In this document: positions 1 through 8,744 of the stretch, piece after piece | Numbering within the stretch: the stretch's first letter is position 1 | How the letters are laid out: every line of letters starts with the position of its first letter | Assembly (NCBI RefSeq): GCF_001552075.1 | Contig: NZ_BCQM01000003.1 | Coordinates: 310,001-374,000, forward strand | Length of the DNA: 64,000 nt | Reading direction: 5' to 3' | DNA from: Arthrobacter luteolus NBRC 107841 | GTDB lineage: Bacteria > Actinomycetota > Actinomycetes > Actinomycetales > Micrococcaceae | Position numbers and translations under genes: made by a program | The notes under the pieces: generated by a model | Told to the model about the DNA's origin: nothing | Seen by the model: the letters and a program-made list of their open reading frames with translations, nothing else | Database searches by the model: none

Positions 1-1
1 C

Positions 2-349
2 AATATGCTGGACAGCGGCGGGCAGTGGGTTCCTTCCTTCAGCCGGCCGGTCCTGTCCGTCCAGGTGGCAGCTCCGTCCCCGGCCGCGGTCCGGAACGGG
101 ATGGACGCCGTGCTGGCCGAAGTGCGCAAAGTGAGCACGGATCTCCAGCGGGAGTCGGGCGCCGAGCCTGGGTCCTTTATCACGGTGGAACGTTCCCCCG
201 AAGACCTGAACATCACGTCCTTCGGCAAAACCCGCACGGGTGAAGTCAAAGCCTTCGCAGCACTGGCGGCCGCAGGGCTGGGACTTTCCTGCGCCGCTGC
301 TGCCGCCGTGGATTCCGCAGCCGCACGCCGGACCGGAAGAACGCTTTGA
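2..349 (+). CDS. Chain-length-determinant-like membrane protein, C-terminal part
   Basis: The gene enters from the left edge, so only its last 115 or so residues are visible and no start can be assigned. The visible part is a soluble stretch followed by one hydrophobic, Ala/Leu-rich segment and a short basic tail ending ARRTGRTL. This matches the C-terminal end of Wzz-type polysaccharide co-polymerases, which span the membrane and set glycan chain length. The next gene, an O-antigen-ligase-like protein, overlaps its stop by four bases, which supports a polysaccharide role. The family call is inference from this layout because the Wzz domain itself lies outside the window. Confidence 0.5.
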   Translation, partial: NMLDSGGQWVPSFSRPVLSVQVAAPSPAAVRNGMDAVLAEVRKVSTDLQRESGAEPGSFITVERSPEDLNITSFGKTRTGEVKAFAALAAAGLGLSCAAAAAVDSAAARRTGRTL

Positions 350-1692
350 CCGCCGTAGGCAGGCACCCGGCGGGACTGGCACCCGGACCGGATACCGGGC
401 GTGCAGCAGGGGATGCCGTGGCTTTTTTGACCATCTATCTCGTCCTGACCCTTGCCGTTCCCTCCTACCTGACCATCACGCCCCTCGGCGCCATCGGCAG
501 GCCGTCCACGCTCTGGGGAGTCCTTGGACTGTCCTGGTGGGCTTTCGAACGTCTGCGGCGGCCGGCTCCCGCCGCCAACGGATCACCCGCGGTCCGGACT
601 GCGCTGCTGCTGTTCCTCGCAGGCGTCCTGATCAGCTATGCCACGGCCAATCTGCAGGGCATGCCGCCGGCCGAATCCACGCCCGCGGACAGCGGACTCA
701 TCCGGGTGGCCGGCTGGGTCGGCATCGCCCTGCTCGCCAACGAGGGCATCACATCGATGTCCCGCTGGCTCTGCCTGATGCGCCGGCTGGTCCTGATCGG
801 CGGGTTCTCAGCCCTCCTGGGACTGGCGCAGTTCCTCACCGGCCAGAGTCTGCTCGAGTGGATACAGCTGCCCGGCTTCAGCGCTGACACCGCCTACACG
901 GTGGTCTCCAGCCGCGGGGAATTCGTCCGCCCCTCCGGTGCCGCCTCGCAGCCGCTGGAATACGCGGCGGTGCTGTCCATGGTCCTGCCGGTGGCGTTGA
1001 TGCTGGCGCTCACGGAAAAGCAGCGGAGCTTCGCGGCACGCTGGTGGCCGGCCGCCGCCGTCGCCCTGGTTACCGTTATTTCCGGTTCCCGTTCCGCCTT
1101 CATCGGTGCCACCGTCGGAGTGCTCGCCCTGGTGCCCGGCTGGTCTGCCGCCGTGCGGCTCAGGGTCCTAGGCGCGGCAGTGGTCCTGCTCGGAATCGTC
1201 TATGTCACGGTGCCCGGCATGGCGGGAACCATCCGCGGCATGTTCCTGACCCTGGGCAACGATTCGAGTTCCCTGTCCCGGACCGACAGCTACTCAGTTG
1301 CCGTGGAAATAGCCTTGCGGAATCCGTTCTTCGGACGCGGGTTCGGTACGTTCCTGCCGCATTACCGGATCTTTGACAACGGCTACCTGACGGCCCTGGT
1401 CGAGCTGGGGCTGGTGGGCGCCGGGCTGCTGATCCTGATGCTGGCCTGCGCGCTCGCGGCCGCACTCCGGCCCGCGTTCGCTGCTGATACGAGGGGAAGC
1501 GCAGTCCGGGCGCAGGGGAGCGCCGTCGCAGCTTCCCTGCTGGCCGGCGGGGTCCTGCTGGCGATCTTCGACGGCCTCAATTTCTCCATGTCCGCAGCGC
1601 TGCTGTTTCTGATGTCCGGTGTGGCCGGGGCATTCCGCGGACTCCACCCACCGCCGCGCCAGAGCACCATCCGTACCCGGGAGGAACCATGA
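346..1692 (+). CDS. O-antigen ligase / polysaccharide polymerase-like protein
   Basis: A protein of 448 residues made almost entirely of hydrophobic helices (about ten to twelve), as in Wzy polymerases and WaaL ligases. A longer extracytoplasmic loop near residues 175-200 and the segment NPFFGRGFGTFLP near residue 325 resemble the Wzy_C region of the O-antigen ligase family. The start is TTG at 346, with GGAAGA five bases upstream, and it overlaps the preceding stop by four bases, suggesting translational coupling. It would polymerise or ligate glycan repeat units on the outer face of the membrane. A GTG at 418 is an alternative start. Family is clear; substrate unknown. Confidence 0.8.
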   Translation: MTAVGRHPAGLAPGPDTGRAAGDAVAFLTIYLVLTLAVPSYLTITPLGAIGRPSTLWGVLGLSWWAFERLRRPAPAANGSPAVRTALLLFLAGVLISYATANLQGMPPAESTPADSGLIRVAGWVGIALLANEGITSMSRWLCLMRRLVLIGGFSALLGLAQFLTGQSLLEWIQLPGFSADTAYTVVSSRGEFVRPSGAASQPLEYAAVLSMVLPVALMLALTEKQRSFAARWWPAAAVALVTVISGSRSAFIGATVGVLALVPGWSAAVRLRVLGAAVVLLGIVYVTVPGMAGTIRGMFLTLGNDSSSLSRTDSYSVAVEIALRNPFFGRGFGTFLPHYRIFDNGYLTALVELGLVGAGLLILMLACALAAALRPAFAADTRGSAVRAQGSAVAASLLAGGVLLAIFDGLNFSMSAALLFLMSGVAGAFRGLHPPPRQSTIRTREEP

Positions 1693-3008
1693 CAGAACAG
1701 GGCAGCCGCAGCCGGCTGCGGCGGATCCGGCCGGAAGCCACGGCGGTTTTCCTCGCTGCTGCGCTCGCCGTGGGCCTGGCCGGGTGCACCGCACGGGCAG
1801 ATACCCCGCCGCCCGTCCAGGACCAGCCCGGGGACCTGGCGCTGCCGCGTATTCCTTGGGAGGGCGGGCCGGCCTACTGGTCCGGCTACGCCAACGCGGA
1901 CGCGGCAGGGTGGTCGGATCCCTCATTCTTCCCGATCGTGGCGTGGCACAACGGCATCAGCAGTAACGAGGAGGTGCAGTACGACAAATCGCTGGGCATC
2001 AACACCTACATCGGACTGTCGGAGGACACCAACTTCCAGCTCTTTGAAGACAACAACGTGTTTTGGATCGGCGACGCCGTCAACGAAACCTTCTCTCCGG
2101 ACAGCCCGAACTGGGTCGGGTCCTTCCTCGACGACGAAGTGGACGGCAGGTTCAGCCCGCAGGAGGGCCTGCGGCGGCTTGAGGCCAGGGCAGCGAAAGC
2201 ACCGGAGGGAACGTTCAAGATGGCGAACTTCACCCAGATGGTGCTCAGTACCGATATGCCGCCGCGGGATGCGGAGAACCTGGTGAACGGCCCCACCGAC
2301 GTCGTGTCCATGGATATGTACTGGTACACCGTTCCGCATTGTTCGCTCCAGCCTTACCGCAGCCCCTATCTGGTGCCGATCAGCCAGCCTGCCTGCCGGA
2401 CGGCGTCGAGCTACGGGCGGGCTGTGGAAGCCCTGCGGATGCGGGACGCCGCGGACGGCACCCTGCAGCAGATCTGGCATTTTGTCGAGAACCTGAATGG
2501 CGGTCCCGCGGAGGGGACGTTCTCCGGCTACGTGCAGCCCGGCGAGGTGCAGGGGGCGGTCATGAGCGCCGTCATCAATGAGGCCCGCGGCGTCCTGTAT
2601 TTCAACCAGAGCTTCTCCGGGCCCTGCGAAACGTCCAACGTGTTCCGGGCCTCGCAGCTGGACCCGGATTTCTGCGGACGGGAGCAGATCGAGGCGGTGA
2701 AAGAAGTCAACACGAAGATTCACGCGCTGGCCCCGGTCATCAACACCCAGTCCTATGAACACCGTTTCGGTGACGGGCTGGACACGATGCTCAAGACAGA
2801 TGGAACCCATGCCTATGTCTTCGCCATGACCGAGGGCGGGACCGGGCCAGGGCCAAGGACCTTCCAGCTGCCGGAGGGAACTGCCGCCGGGGAAGTCGAG
2901 GTGCTCTTCGAGGACCGGGCCATCGAGTCCGACAGTTCGGGGAAGTTCACCGACAGCTTCGAGCAGGAGTACTCCTATCACGTCTACCGTGTTCCGCTGG
3001 CGCCGTGA
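1689..3008 (+). CDS. Lipoprotein, glycoside-hydrolase-like secreted protein
   Basis: The start ATG overlaps the previous stop (ATGA) and follows a strong GGGAGGA site. An N-terminal basic stretch and hydrophobic helix end in the lipobox LAGC near residue 34, so the protein should be lipid-anchored outside the cell. The body of about 400 residues has motifs typical of a TIM-barrel hydrolase: acidic and aromatic clusters such as FLDDEVDGRF, SMDMYWYTV and VLYFNQSFSG on putative strand ends. I cannot assign a numbered hydrolase family. As the third gene of a coupled polysaccharide operon it plausibly trims or modifies the exported glycan. That role is inference. Confidence 0.65.
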   Translation: MTEQGSRSRLRRIRPEATAVFLAAALAVGLAGCTARADTPPPVQDQPGDLALPRIPWEGGPAYWSGYANADAAGWSDPSFFPIVAWHNGISSNEEVQYDKSLGINTYIGLSEDTNFQLFEDNNVFWIGDAVNETFSPDSPNWVGSFLDDEVDGRFSPQEGLRRLEARAAKAPEGTFKMANFTQMVLSTDMPPRDAENLVNGPTDVVSMDMYWYTVPHCSLQPYRSPYLVPISQPACRTASSYGRAVEALRMRDAADGTLQQIWHFVENLNGGPAEGTFSGYVQPGEVQGAVMSAVINEARGVLYFNQSFSGPCETSNVFRASQLDPDFCGREQIEAVKEVNTKIHALAPVINTQSYEHRFGDGLDTMLKTDGTHAYVFAMTEGGTGPGPRTFQLPEGTAAGEVEVLFEDRAIESDSSGKFTDSFEQEYSYHVYRVPLAP

Positions 3009-3152
3009 GAGTGGCACTACCTGCCCGGGTGGGCGACTGCGCGGCGCGAACCGCGGGCCTGCCGGTAGGTGCCACGCCTTTTATTTCCGCTCCCCGGTCC
3101 TACGGTGAGGGTGGCATCCAGTGGACGGCATAGATGAAGGACGCAGGACACC
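3009..3152. promoter_or_regulatory. Intergenic inverted repeat and motif shared with 17284-17299
   Basis: This gap holds two GTGGCAC/GTGCCAC arms (about 3011 and 3069) that could pair as a hairpin or form an operator. The right arm runs into TGCCACGCCTTTTATT (3070-3085), found again with one mismatch at 17284-17299 upstream of the second LuxR-type regulator. The secreted multi-domain gene starts at 3153. No clear sigma-70 promoter is seen. The function is unproven. Confidence 0.35.
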
Positions 3153-6100
3153 ATGCACATAGACTCCAAGGCCCCGGCCCCGGCTCCGGTGTATCCGGGG
3201 ATCCGGCGGCGCAGCCTTGCCGCGGCTGCCGTGGCGCTGTCCGTTCTGCTGGCAGCAGCGCAACTGGTGCTGCTGCAGCCGCCGCCGGCCGCTGCAGCAG
3301 AGAACTGCGCAGCAGCGCAGCACCCGGTGGCCTGCGAAAATGCGAAACCGGGCACGGACCCGGAAGTGTGGGACATCGAAAAAGCCGGTGATCCGACAAT
3401 CCAGGGCTTCGCCACCGAGATCAGCGTCAACACCGGGGAAAGCCTGGACTTCAAGGTGGATACCGATGCGTCTGCTTACACCATCGATATCTACCGCACG
3501 GGCTGGTACCAGGGGCTCGGTGCGCGGCACATCGCCACGGTGGCGCCCTCGGTGCCGCTGCCGCAGCATCAGCCCGAATGCCTGAGCGACGTCGCCACCG
3601 AGCTGGTGGACTGTGGAACCTGGCACCGGTCGGCAGGCTGGACCGTGCCGGCGGACGCCGTCTCCGGGGTGTACGTGGCGCTCCTGCGGCGCACCGACAC
3701 CGGCGGGGCAAGCCACATCACCTTCATTGTCCGCAGCGATTCCTCCACCGCCGACGTCGTGTTCCAGACCTCGGATCCCACCTGGCAGGCGTACAACACC
3801 TACGGCGGATCGGACTTCTACCAGGGGGCTGCGAACGGCAGGGCCTACAAGGTCAGCTACAACCGTCCGATGGCCACCCGGGGAGACAACGACGGACGGG
3901 ATTTCTATTTCAGTGCCGAATACCCCATGGTGCGGTTCCTCGAGAAAAACGGATATGACGTCACGTACCAGGCCGGCGTCGACACCGACCGCAGGGGTGA
4001 GGCGCTCAAATCGCACCGGGTCTTCCTCTCCGTTGGCCATGACGAATACTGGTCCGGGGCCCAGCGGGACAACGTGGAAGCGGCCCGGGACGCCGGGGTG
4101 AACCTCCAGTTCCTCTCCGGGAACGAGGTCTACTGGCGGACCCGCTACGAACCTTCTCCGGTGGACGGAACCGGGCACCGCACGCTCGTCAGCTACAAGG
4201 AAACCTGGGCCAACACCAAGATTGACCCGGCGCCGGAATGGACGGGGACCTGGCGGGACCCCCGCTTCAGTCCGCAGTCCCAGGGCGGCGGCGTACCGGA
4301 GAACGCCCTCACCGGTACCGCCTACGTGGCGAACTTCTCCGACCTTCCGGTGACGGTCAGCGCCGAGGAAGGCAGGTACCGGCTGTGGAGGCACACGGAC
4401 CTGGCCGCCCAAAGCCCCGGGAGCCGCACCGAACTGGCCGCGCACACCGTCGGTTACGAATCCAATGAGGACCTGGACAACGGCTTCCGGCCCGCCGGCC
4501 TGACGAGGCTCTCCACGACGGTGGGGCCAACACCCCAGTACCTGCGTGACTACGGAAACACCGTCACCGAAGGAACCACCGAGCACCACGTAACCCAGTA
4601 CCGGGCTCCCAGCGGAGCCCTGGTGTTTTCCGCGGGCAGCGTCCAATGGACCTGGGGACTGGACCGGGAACATGACGGCTGGGGCGCGCCGGCCGACCGC
4701 CGGATGCAGCAGGCACAGGTCAACCTGCTTGCTGATATGGGAGCCCAGCCGGCCTCCCTGGACTCAAGCCTCACCGCCACCGCGGCCAGCACCGACAAGA
4801 CCGCGCCCTCCACCGCCATAACCTCCATCCAGCCCGGGACAGCCGTGCCGAACGGCAGTTCCGTCACGGTCACCGGAACAGCGTCGGACACCGGGGGGCA
4901 GGTTGCCGGAGTGGAGGTTTCCACCGATGACGGCCTGACCTGGAGAGCCGCCGACGGTACTTCGACATGGAGCTACACCTATATCCAGCACGGGATGGAC
5001 ACCCAGACCGTGCAGGCCCGGGCCATTGACGACAGCGGCAACTTCAACACGGCCGGGGTCTCCGCGCCGCTCAGTGTCCAGGGGCCGTATACGGTGTTCG
5101 GCGCCGAAGAACCCGAAACCGCGGACGGCGGGGACGGTTCGGCTGTGGAAGTCGGCATGCGGTTCACCCCCGCTGTCGGCGGCTACATCAGCGGGATCCG
5201 GTTTTACAAGTCAGAGGCCAACACCGGGCCGCGCAGCGGAACGCTGTGGGACGCGTCGGGAACCGCGCTGGCCACGGTCGCCTTCACCGGGGAGACCGCA
5301 GCAGGGTGGCAGCAGGCAATGTTCACCCAGCCCGTGGCCGTCAGCGCCGGAAACGGGTACGTAGTCTCCTACAGTGCGCCGTCCGGGCACTATGCAACTG
5401 CCGCGGACTACTGGTCGGGCGGGGGCAGCACGGCTCCTCCCCTGACAGTGGCCGGCGGATTCGGCGCCGCGCCTGCCGGCGTGTACAACACCACTCCGGG
5501 ACGGTTCCCCGCCGACAGTTACCGCAACACCAACTACTTCGTGGATGCGGTCTTTGAAACGACGAGCAACGCGCCCCTGTCCGCCTCCGGACATACACCC
5601 GCCGACGGCGCTGCCGGGGCTGCGCTGAACACGCGGATCAGTGCGGTGCTTTCGAAGGAAGCTGTCCGGGAAAGCGTGAGCATAGTGGTCCGCGACGCAG
5701 GTGGAACGCCCGTTGCCGGAACAACCAGCTATTCCGCGGCCAGCCGTACGGCGCAGTTCGTGCCGGCGGCGGAACTTGCGGCCGGGACCCGGTACACCGT
5801 TCAGCTGGCCGCTGTGGACACCGGCGGCGGCGCCCTGGTCTCCGGCGGAACCTGGTCTTTCACCACAACCCGCAGCGCCGCTGAGGGGGACTGCCCGTGC
5901 AGCCTGTTCAGCGAAGATTCCATTCCGCAGCTGCCCCAGCTTTCGGACGGGATACCGCTGACGCTGGGTGTTGCGTTCCGGCCCGACACAGCCGGCACCG
6001 TGACCGCCGTCCGGTTCTACAAAGGGCCGGGAAACACCGGAATCCACACGGGCCGGCTTTTCGGGCCGGGCGGCACCGAGCTTGCCGCGGTCACGTTCAG

Positions 6101-7649
6101 CGGGGAATCGGCGTCGGGCTGGCAGACGGCCACCTTCCCTGCTCCCGTGCCGGTACAGGCCGGACAGGAGTATATAGCTGCCTACAGCTCACCCAACGGT
6201 GCCTATTCGGCCAACCTTGGACAGTTCGCCGGAAGCTATGCCTACGGCCCCCTGAGCGTTCCCGCGGATGGCGGCCGGTACGTTTACGGCGGAACCTACC
6301 CAGAGCAGTCCTCCACGTCGGGATACCTGGTGGATGTGGCCTTCGAACGCGGAGACCCTTCCCTGAGCGTGTCTTCCCGCGCACCCGCGGCCGGCGCTGA
6401 CAGCGTCCCGGTAGACACAGCCATTTCCGGGACGTTCTCCCACGAGGTCCAGCCCGGCTCCGTAACCTTCAGCGTCCGCGGTTCGAACGGGGCGGAAGTG
6501 CCCGGCCGGACCGCCTACGACGCGGCCGGCCGGACAGCGGCATTCACACCGGCGGCGGCGCTGACCGCGGCCACGGCGTATACCGTGAGCCTGAACGCTG
6601 AGGCTGCCGGCGGCCTGCTGCCCGACGGCAGCGGGACCTGGACGTTCACCACCGCAGACACCGGCACCGAAGGGGATTGCCCGTGCGGGCTGTTTCCTGC
6701 CGACACGGTTCCGGCCATTGCCCAGGTGGCCGACGGGCAGCCGGTTGTGTTGGGGACAGCGTTCCGGTCCGCAGCCGACGGACTGGTCCGCGGGATCCGA
6801 TTCTTCAAGGGACCCGGAAACAGCGGCACCCACACCGGGCGGCTTTTCGCCCCGGACGGATCGGTGCTCGCCTCGGCCGTCTTCACCTCCGAATCCGGCA
6901 GCGGCTGGCAGAGCGTGACCTTCGACGCTCCGGTCCCGGTCCGTGCCGGAGAGGAATACATAGCGGCCTACACCTCACCGACGGGGACCTACTCGGTCAC
7001 CCCCGGCCAGTTCACTGCACCGTACAATTACGGGCCGCTCAGCGTAGCGGCCTCCGGGGGCAGGTTCAGCTATTCCGGCGGCTATCCCGCGAGCCCCTCT
7101 GCGGCGGGCTACCTGGTGGATGTCATCTTCGATTCCGGCGGTGTCCTGCCGGAAGTTCCGGAGGCAGGCTGCCCCTGCAGCCTCTACGCCCAGGCGGATG
7201 TGCCCCTCATCGACCGGGTGCTGGACGGAACACCGGTGACCCTTGGCACTGCGTTTTCCGTGGACGTTCCCGGGGAGGTCAGCGCAGTGCGGTTCTACCG
7301 CGGCCAAGGCAACACCGGACCGCATACGGGCTACCTTTACGACGCATCCGGCACCGAACTTGCCCGGGTGCTTTTCCCCGACGGGACGATTGCGGGCTGG
7401 CAATCGGCAACACTGGACACGCCGGTACCGGTGCTGCCCGGCACTGAGTACACAGTTGCCTACAGCGCGCCGTCGGGCGTCTACTCTGCCACTCCGGGGG
7501 GATTCACGGCCGGCCGGGACCGGCTGCCGCTCCTTGTCCCGGCCAACGGCGGCCGCTACTCCTACGCCGGAGGTTTCCCCACGGCTCCTTCCGGTTCCAG
7601 CTACCTCGTGGATGTGGTCTTCACCCGGGCAGGGCAGCGGCCCGGATAA
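3153..7649 (+). CDS. Large secreted protein: N,N-dimethylformamidase-beta-like domain plus four DUF4082 modules
   Basis: A 1498-residue exported protein with a long signal peptide (hydrophobic core near residues 25-45, cleavage near AAAAEN). Residues about 60-540 resemble the C-terminal domain of the N,N-dimethylformamidase beta subunit, with SVGHDEYWSG and LSGNEVYWR motifs. A bacterial Ig-like segment follows at about 550-640. Four DUF4082 modules lie near 645-800, 913-1066, 1175-1325 and 1339-1496, each with a VRFYKGxGNTG-like motif. Modules 2-4 begin with CPC[SG]L[FY]. Two SbsA-type Ig domains (about 806-909 and 1069-1167) separate modules 1-2 and 2-3. DUF4082 modules are associated with surface and carbohydrate-active proteins. 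The gene follows the exopolysaccharide operon, suggesting cell-surface or matrix binding; the enzymatic substrate is unknown. Confidence 0.8.
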   Translation: MHIDSKAPAPAPVYPGIRRRSLAAAAVALSVLLAAAQLVLLQPPPAAAAENCAAAQHPVACENAKPGTDPEVWDIEKAGDPTIQGFATEISVNTGESLDFKVDTDASAYTIDIYRTGWYQGLGARHIATVAPSVPLPQHQPECLSDVATELVDCGTWHRSAGWTVPADAVSGVYVALLRRTDTGGASHITFIVRSDSSTADVVFQTSDPTWQAYNTYGGSDFYQGAANGRAYKVSYNRPMATRGDNDGRDFYFSAEYPMVRFLEKNGYDVTYQAGVDTDRRGEALKSHRVFLSVGHDEYWSGAQRDNVEAARDAGVNLQFLSGNEVYWRTRYEPSPVDGTGHRTLVSYKETWANTKIDPAPEWTGTWRDPRFSPQSQGGGVPENALTGTAYVANFSDLPVTVSAEEGRYRLWRHTDLAAQSPGSRTELAAHTVGYESNEDLDNGFRPAGLTRLSTTVGPTPQYLRDYGNTVTEGTTEHHVTQYRAPSGALVFSAGSVQWTWGLDREHDGWGAPADRRMQQAQVNLLADMGAQPASLDSSLTATAASTDKTAPSTAITSIQPGTAVPNGSSVTVTGTASDTGGQVAGVEVSTDDGLTWRAADGTSTWSYTYIQHGMDTQTVQARAIDDSGNFNTAGVSAPLSVQGPYTVFGAEEPETADGGDGSAVEVGMRFTPAVGGYISGIRFYKSEANTGPRSGTLWDASGTALATVAFTGETAAGWQQAMFTQPVAVSAGNGYVVSYSAPSGHYATAADYWSGGGSTAPPLTVAGGFGAAPAGVYNTTPGRFPADSYRNTNYFVDAVFETTSNAPLSASGHTPADGAAGAALNTRISAVLSKEAVRESVSIVVRDAGGTPVAGTTSYSAASRTAQFVPAAELAAGTRYTVQLAAVDTGGGALVSGGTWSFTTTRSAAEGDCPCSLFSEDSIPQLPQLSDGIPLTLGVAFRPDTAGTVTAVRFYKGPGNTGIHTGRLFGPGGTELAAVTFSGESASGWQTATFPAPVPVQAGQEYIAAYSSPNGAYSANLGQFAGSYAYGPLSVPADGGRYVYGGTYPEQSSTSGYLVDVAFERGDPSLSVSSRAPAAGADSVPVDTAISGTFSHEVQPGSVTFSVRGSNGAEVPGRTAYDAAGRTAAFTPAAALTAATAYTVSLNAEAAGGLLPDGSGTWTFTTADTGTEGDCPCGLFPADTVPAIAQVADGQPVVLGTAFRSAADGLVRGIRFFKGPGNSGTHTGRLFAPDGSVLASAVFTSESGSGWQSVTFDAPVPVRAGEEYIAAYTSPTGTYSVTPGQFTAPYNYGPLSVAASGGRFSYSGGYPASPSAAGYLVDVIFDSGGVLPEVPEAGCPCSLYAQADVPLIDRVLDGTPVTLGTAFSVDVPGEVSAVRFYRGQGNTGPHTGYLYDASGTELARVLFPDGTIAGWQSATLDTPVPVLPGTEYTVAYSAPSGVYSATPGGFTAGRDRLPLLVPANGGRYSYAGGFPTAPSGSSYLVDVVFTRAGQRPG

Positions 7650-7661
7650 GGCGGGCGGGCA

Positions 7662-7678
7662 GCCGGGGATTTCCCGGC
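7662..7678. terminator. Short hairpin between convergent genes
   Basis: GCCGGG and CCCGGC arms around GATTT lie in the 30-base gap between two convergent genes (stops at 7649 and 7680). There is no clear U-run, so it is only a possible bidirectional terminator. Confidence 0.3.
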
Positions 7679-7679
7679 A

Positions 7680-8744
7680 TCAGCGGACGACCGCCGGTGA
7701 CCAGGCATGTTCGACGAACAGCTCCGGCGGTCCGCCCGCTGTGTCCAGTGACCAGACATCGGAATCGCCGGAAGCGCCCTGGCGCGGAAGCCCGTACAGG
7801 ACCGTGCCTTCGTCCAGCCACTCAATCTGATCATCCACGCTGCGGGTTTCGTCGAGGACCGTTTCGGTCAGGCTGTCCAGCTCCAGCACTGCCACCCGCC
7901 AATGCGGAACGGCAGAACCGGAGACGTCCTTCTTGAAGGCAATCCGCCGTCCATCGGGGGAGAGGGAGGGGCATTCAACGCCGTCGCGCAGGGCAGTCAG
8001 GGACCGGGCAGAGAGGCTGCCGCGGACCAGCCAGGTGGAACCGCCGCTGGCCGCCGTGGCATAAAACGTGTCTCCGTCCGTGCTGAAGGTGACGCCCCAG
8101 ATGTTCCTGTCCGCTGCGGTCACTGAAATGCCTTCCACCAGCAGCGTGAAGTCTTCGATGTTGCCGTAATCCGGGCCGCCAAGGGCGGTGATGCGGGTCT
8201 CCGTGGAGAAACCTGTGCCGGCATAGGAGTGCCCGGTGACGAACGCGGTGGAGGCCACCAGGGACCCGTCCGGTGAAATTCGTGTCCTGCTGGGAATGCC
8301 CGGCAGCGGCCAGGCCGCCAGCTGGGCGCCGTCCGGGTCCAGCACAACGTCGGAGAAGGTCGTCAGCACCCCCGGCGTCGTCTGCAGGCAGGAACGGACC
8401 GATGCTGTGGCGTACACCCGGTCACAGGCCGTGTCCTCCAGCCTCCGGGGCCCGCCGGGCGCTGTCAGCGGAACGCTCCCAAGATGCCCATAGCCTTCGC
8501 CGGAGGCCGTGTTCCGGAACATCACGTATCCGCCGCCTGCTGCCCGCAGGTTCTGGTCGACGGCGACACCCGGCGCAGCGCTTGAACGTGCCTGGTACTG
8601 CTGGAACGCTGAGACGCCGTAAAAGGTACTTCCGGCGACGACGGCGGCCGTCACCACTGCGAGCACCCGCCAGCGTGCCGGGGAAGGCCCGGGGCCGTCC
8701 GGCAACGGGCGCGCTGCCGGGGAACGGTCGTCCAGGGCACTCAT
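7680..8744 (-). CDS. Membrane-anchored TolB-like beta-propeller protein
   Basis: A 354-residue protein with a short cytoplasmic N-terminus, one transmembrane helix near residues 23-45 and an extracytoplasmic domain made of repeated blade motifs, e.g. SLSPDGRRIAFKKD and RISPDGSLVAST. These are typical of TolB/WD40-like six-bladed propellers. The ATG at 8744 overlaps the stop of the upstream MFS gene (ATGA), which settles the start against a much longer open frame. It is the last gene of a four-gene operon with a glycosyltransferase fusion and a transporter. It may sense or bind an exported saccharide, which is inference from context. Confidence 0.7.
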   Translation of the reverse strand: MSALDDRSPAARPLPDGPGPSPARWRVLAVVTAAVVAGSTFYGVSAFQQYQARSSAAPGVAVDQNLRAAGGGYVMFRNTASGEGYGHLGSVPLTAPGGPRRLEDTACDRVYATASVRSCLQTTPGVLTTFSDVVLDPDGAQLAAWPLPGIPSRTRISPDGSLVASTAFVTGHSYAGTGFSTETRITALGGPDYGNIEDFTLLVEGISVTAADRNIWGVTFSTDGDTFYATAASGGSTWLVRGSLSARSLTALRDGVECPSLSPDGRRIAFKKDVSGSAVPHWRVAVLELDSLTETVLDETRSVDDQIEWLDEGTVLYGLPRQGASGDSDVWSLDTAGGPPELFVEHAWSPAVVR

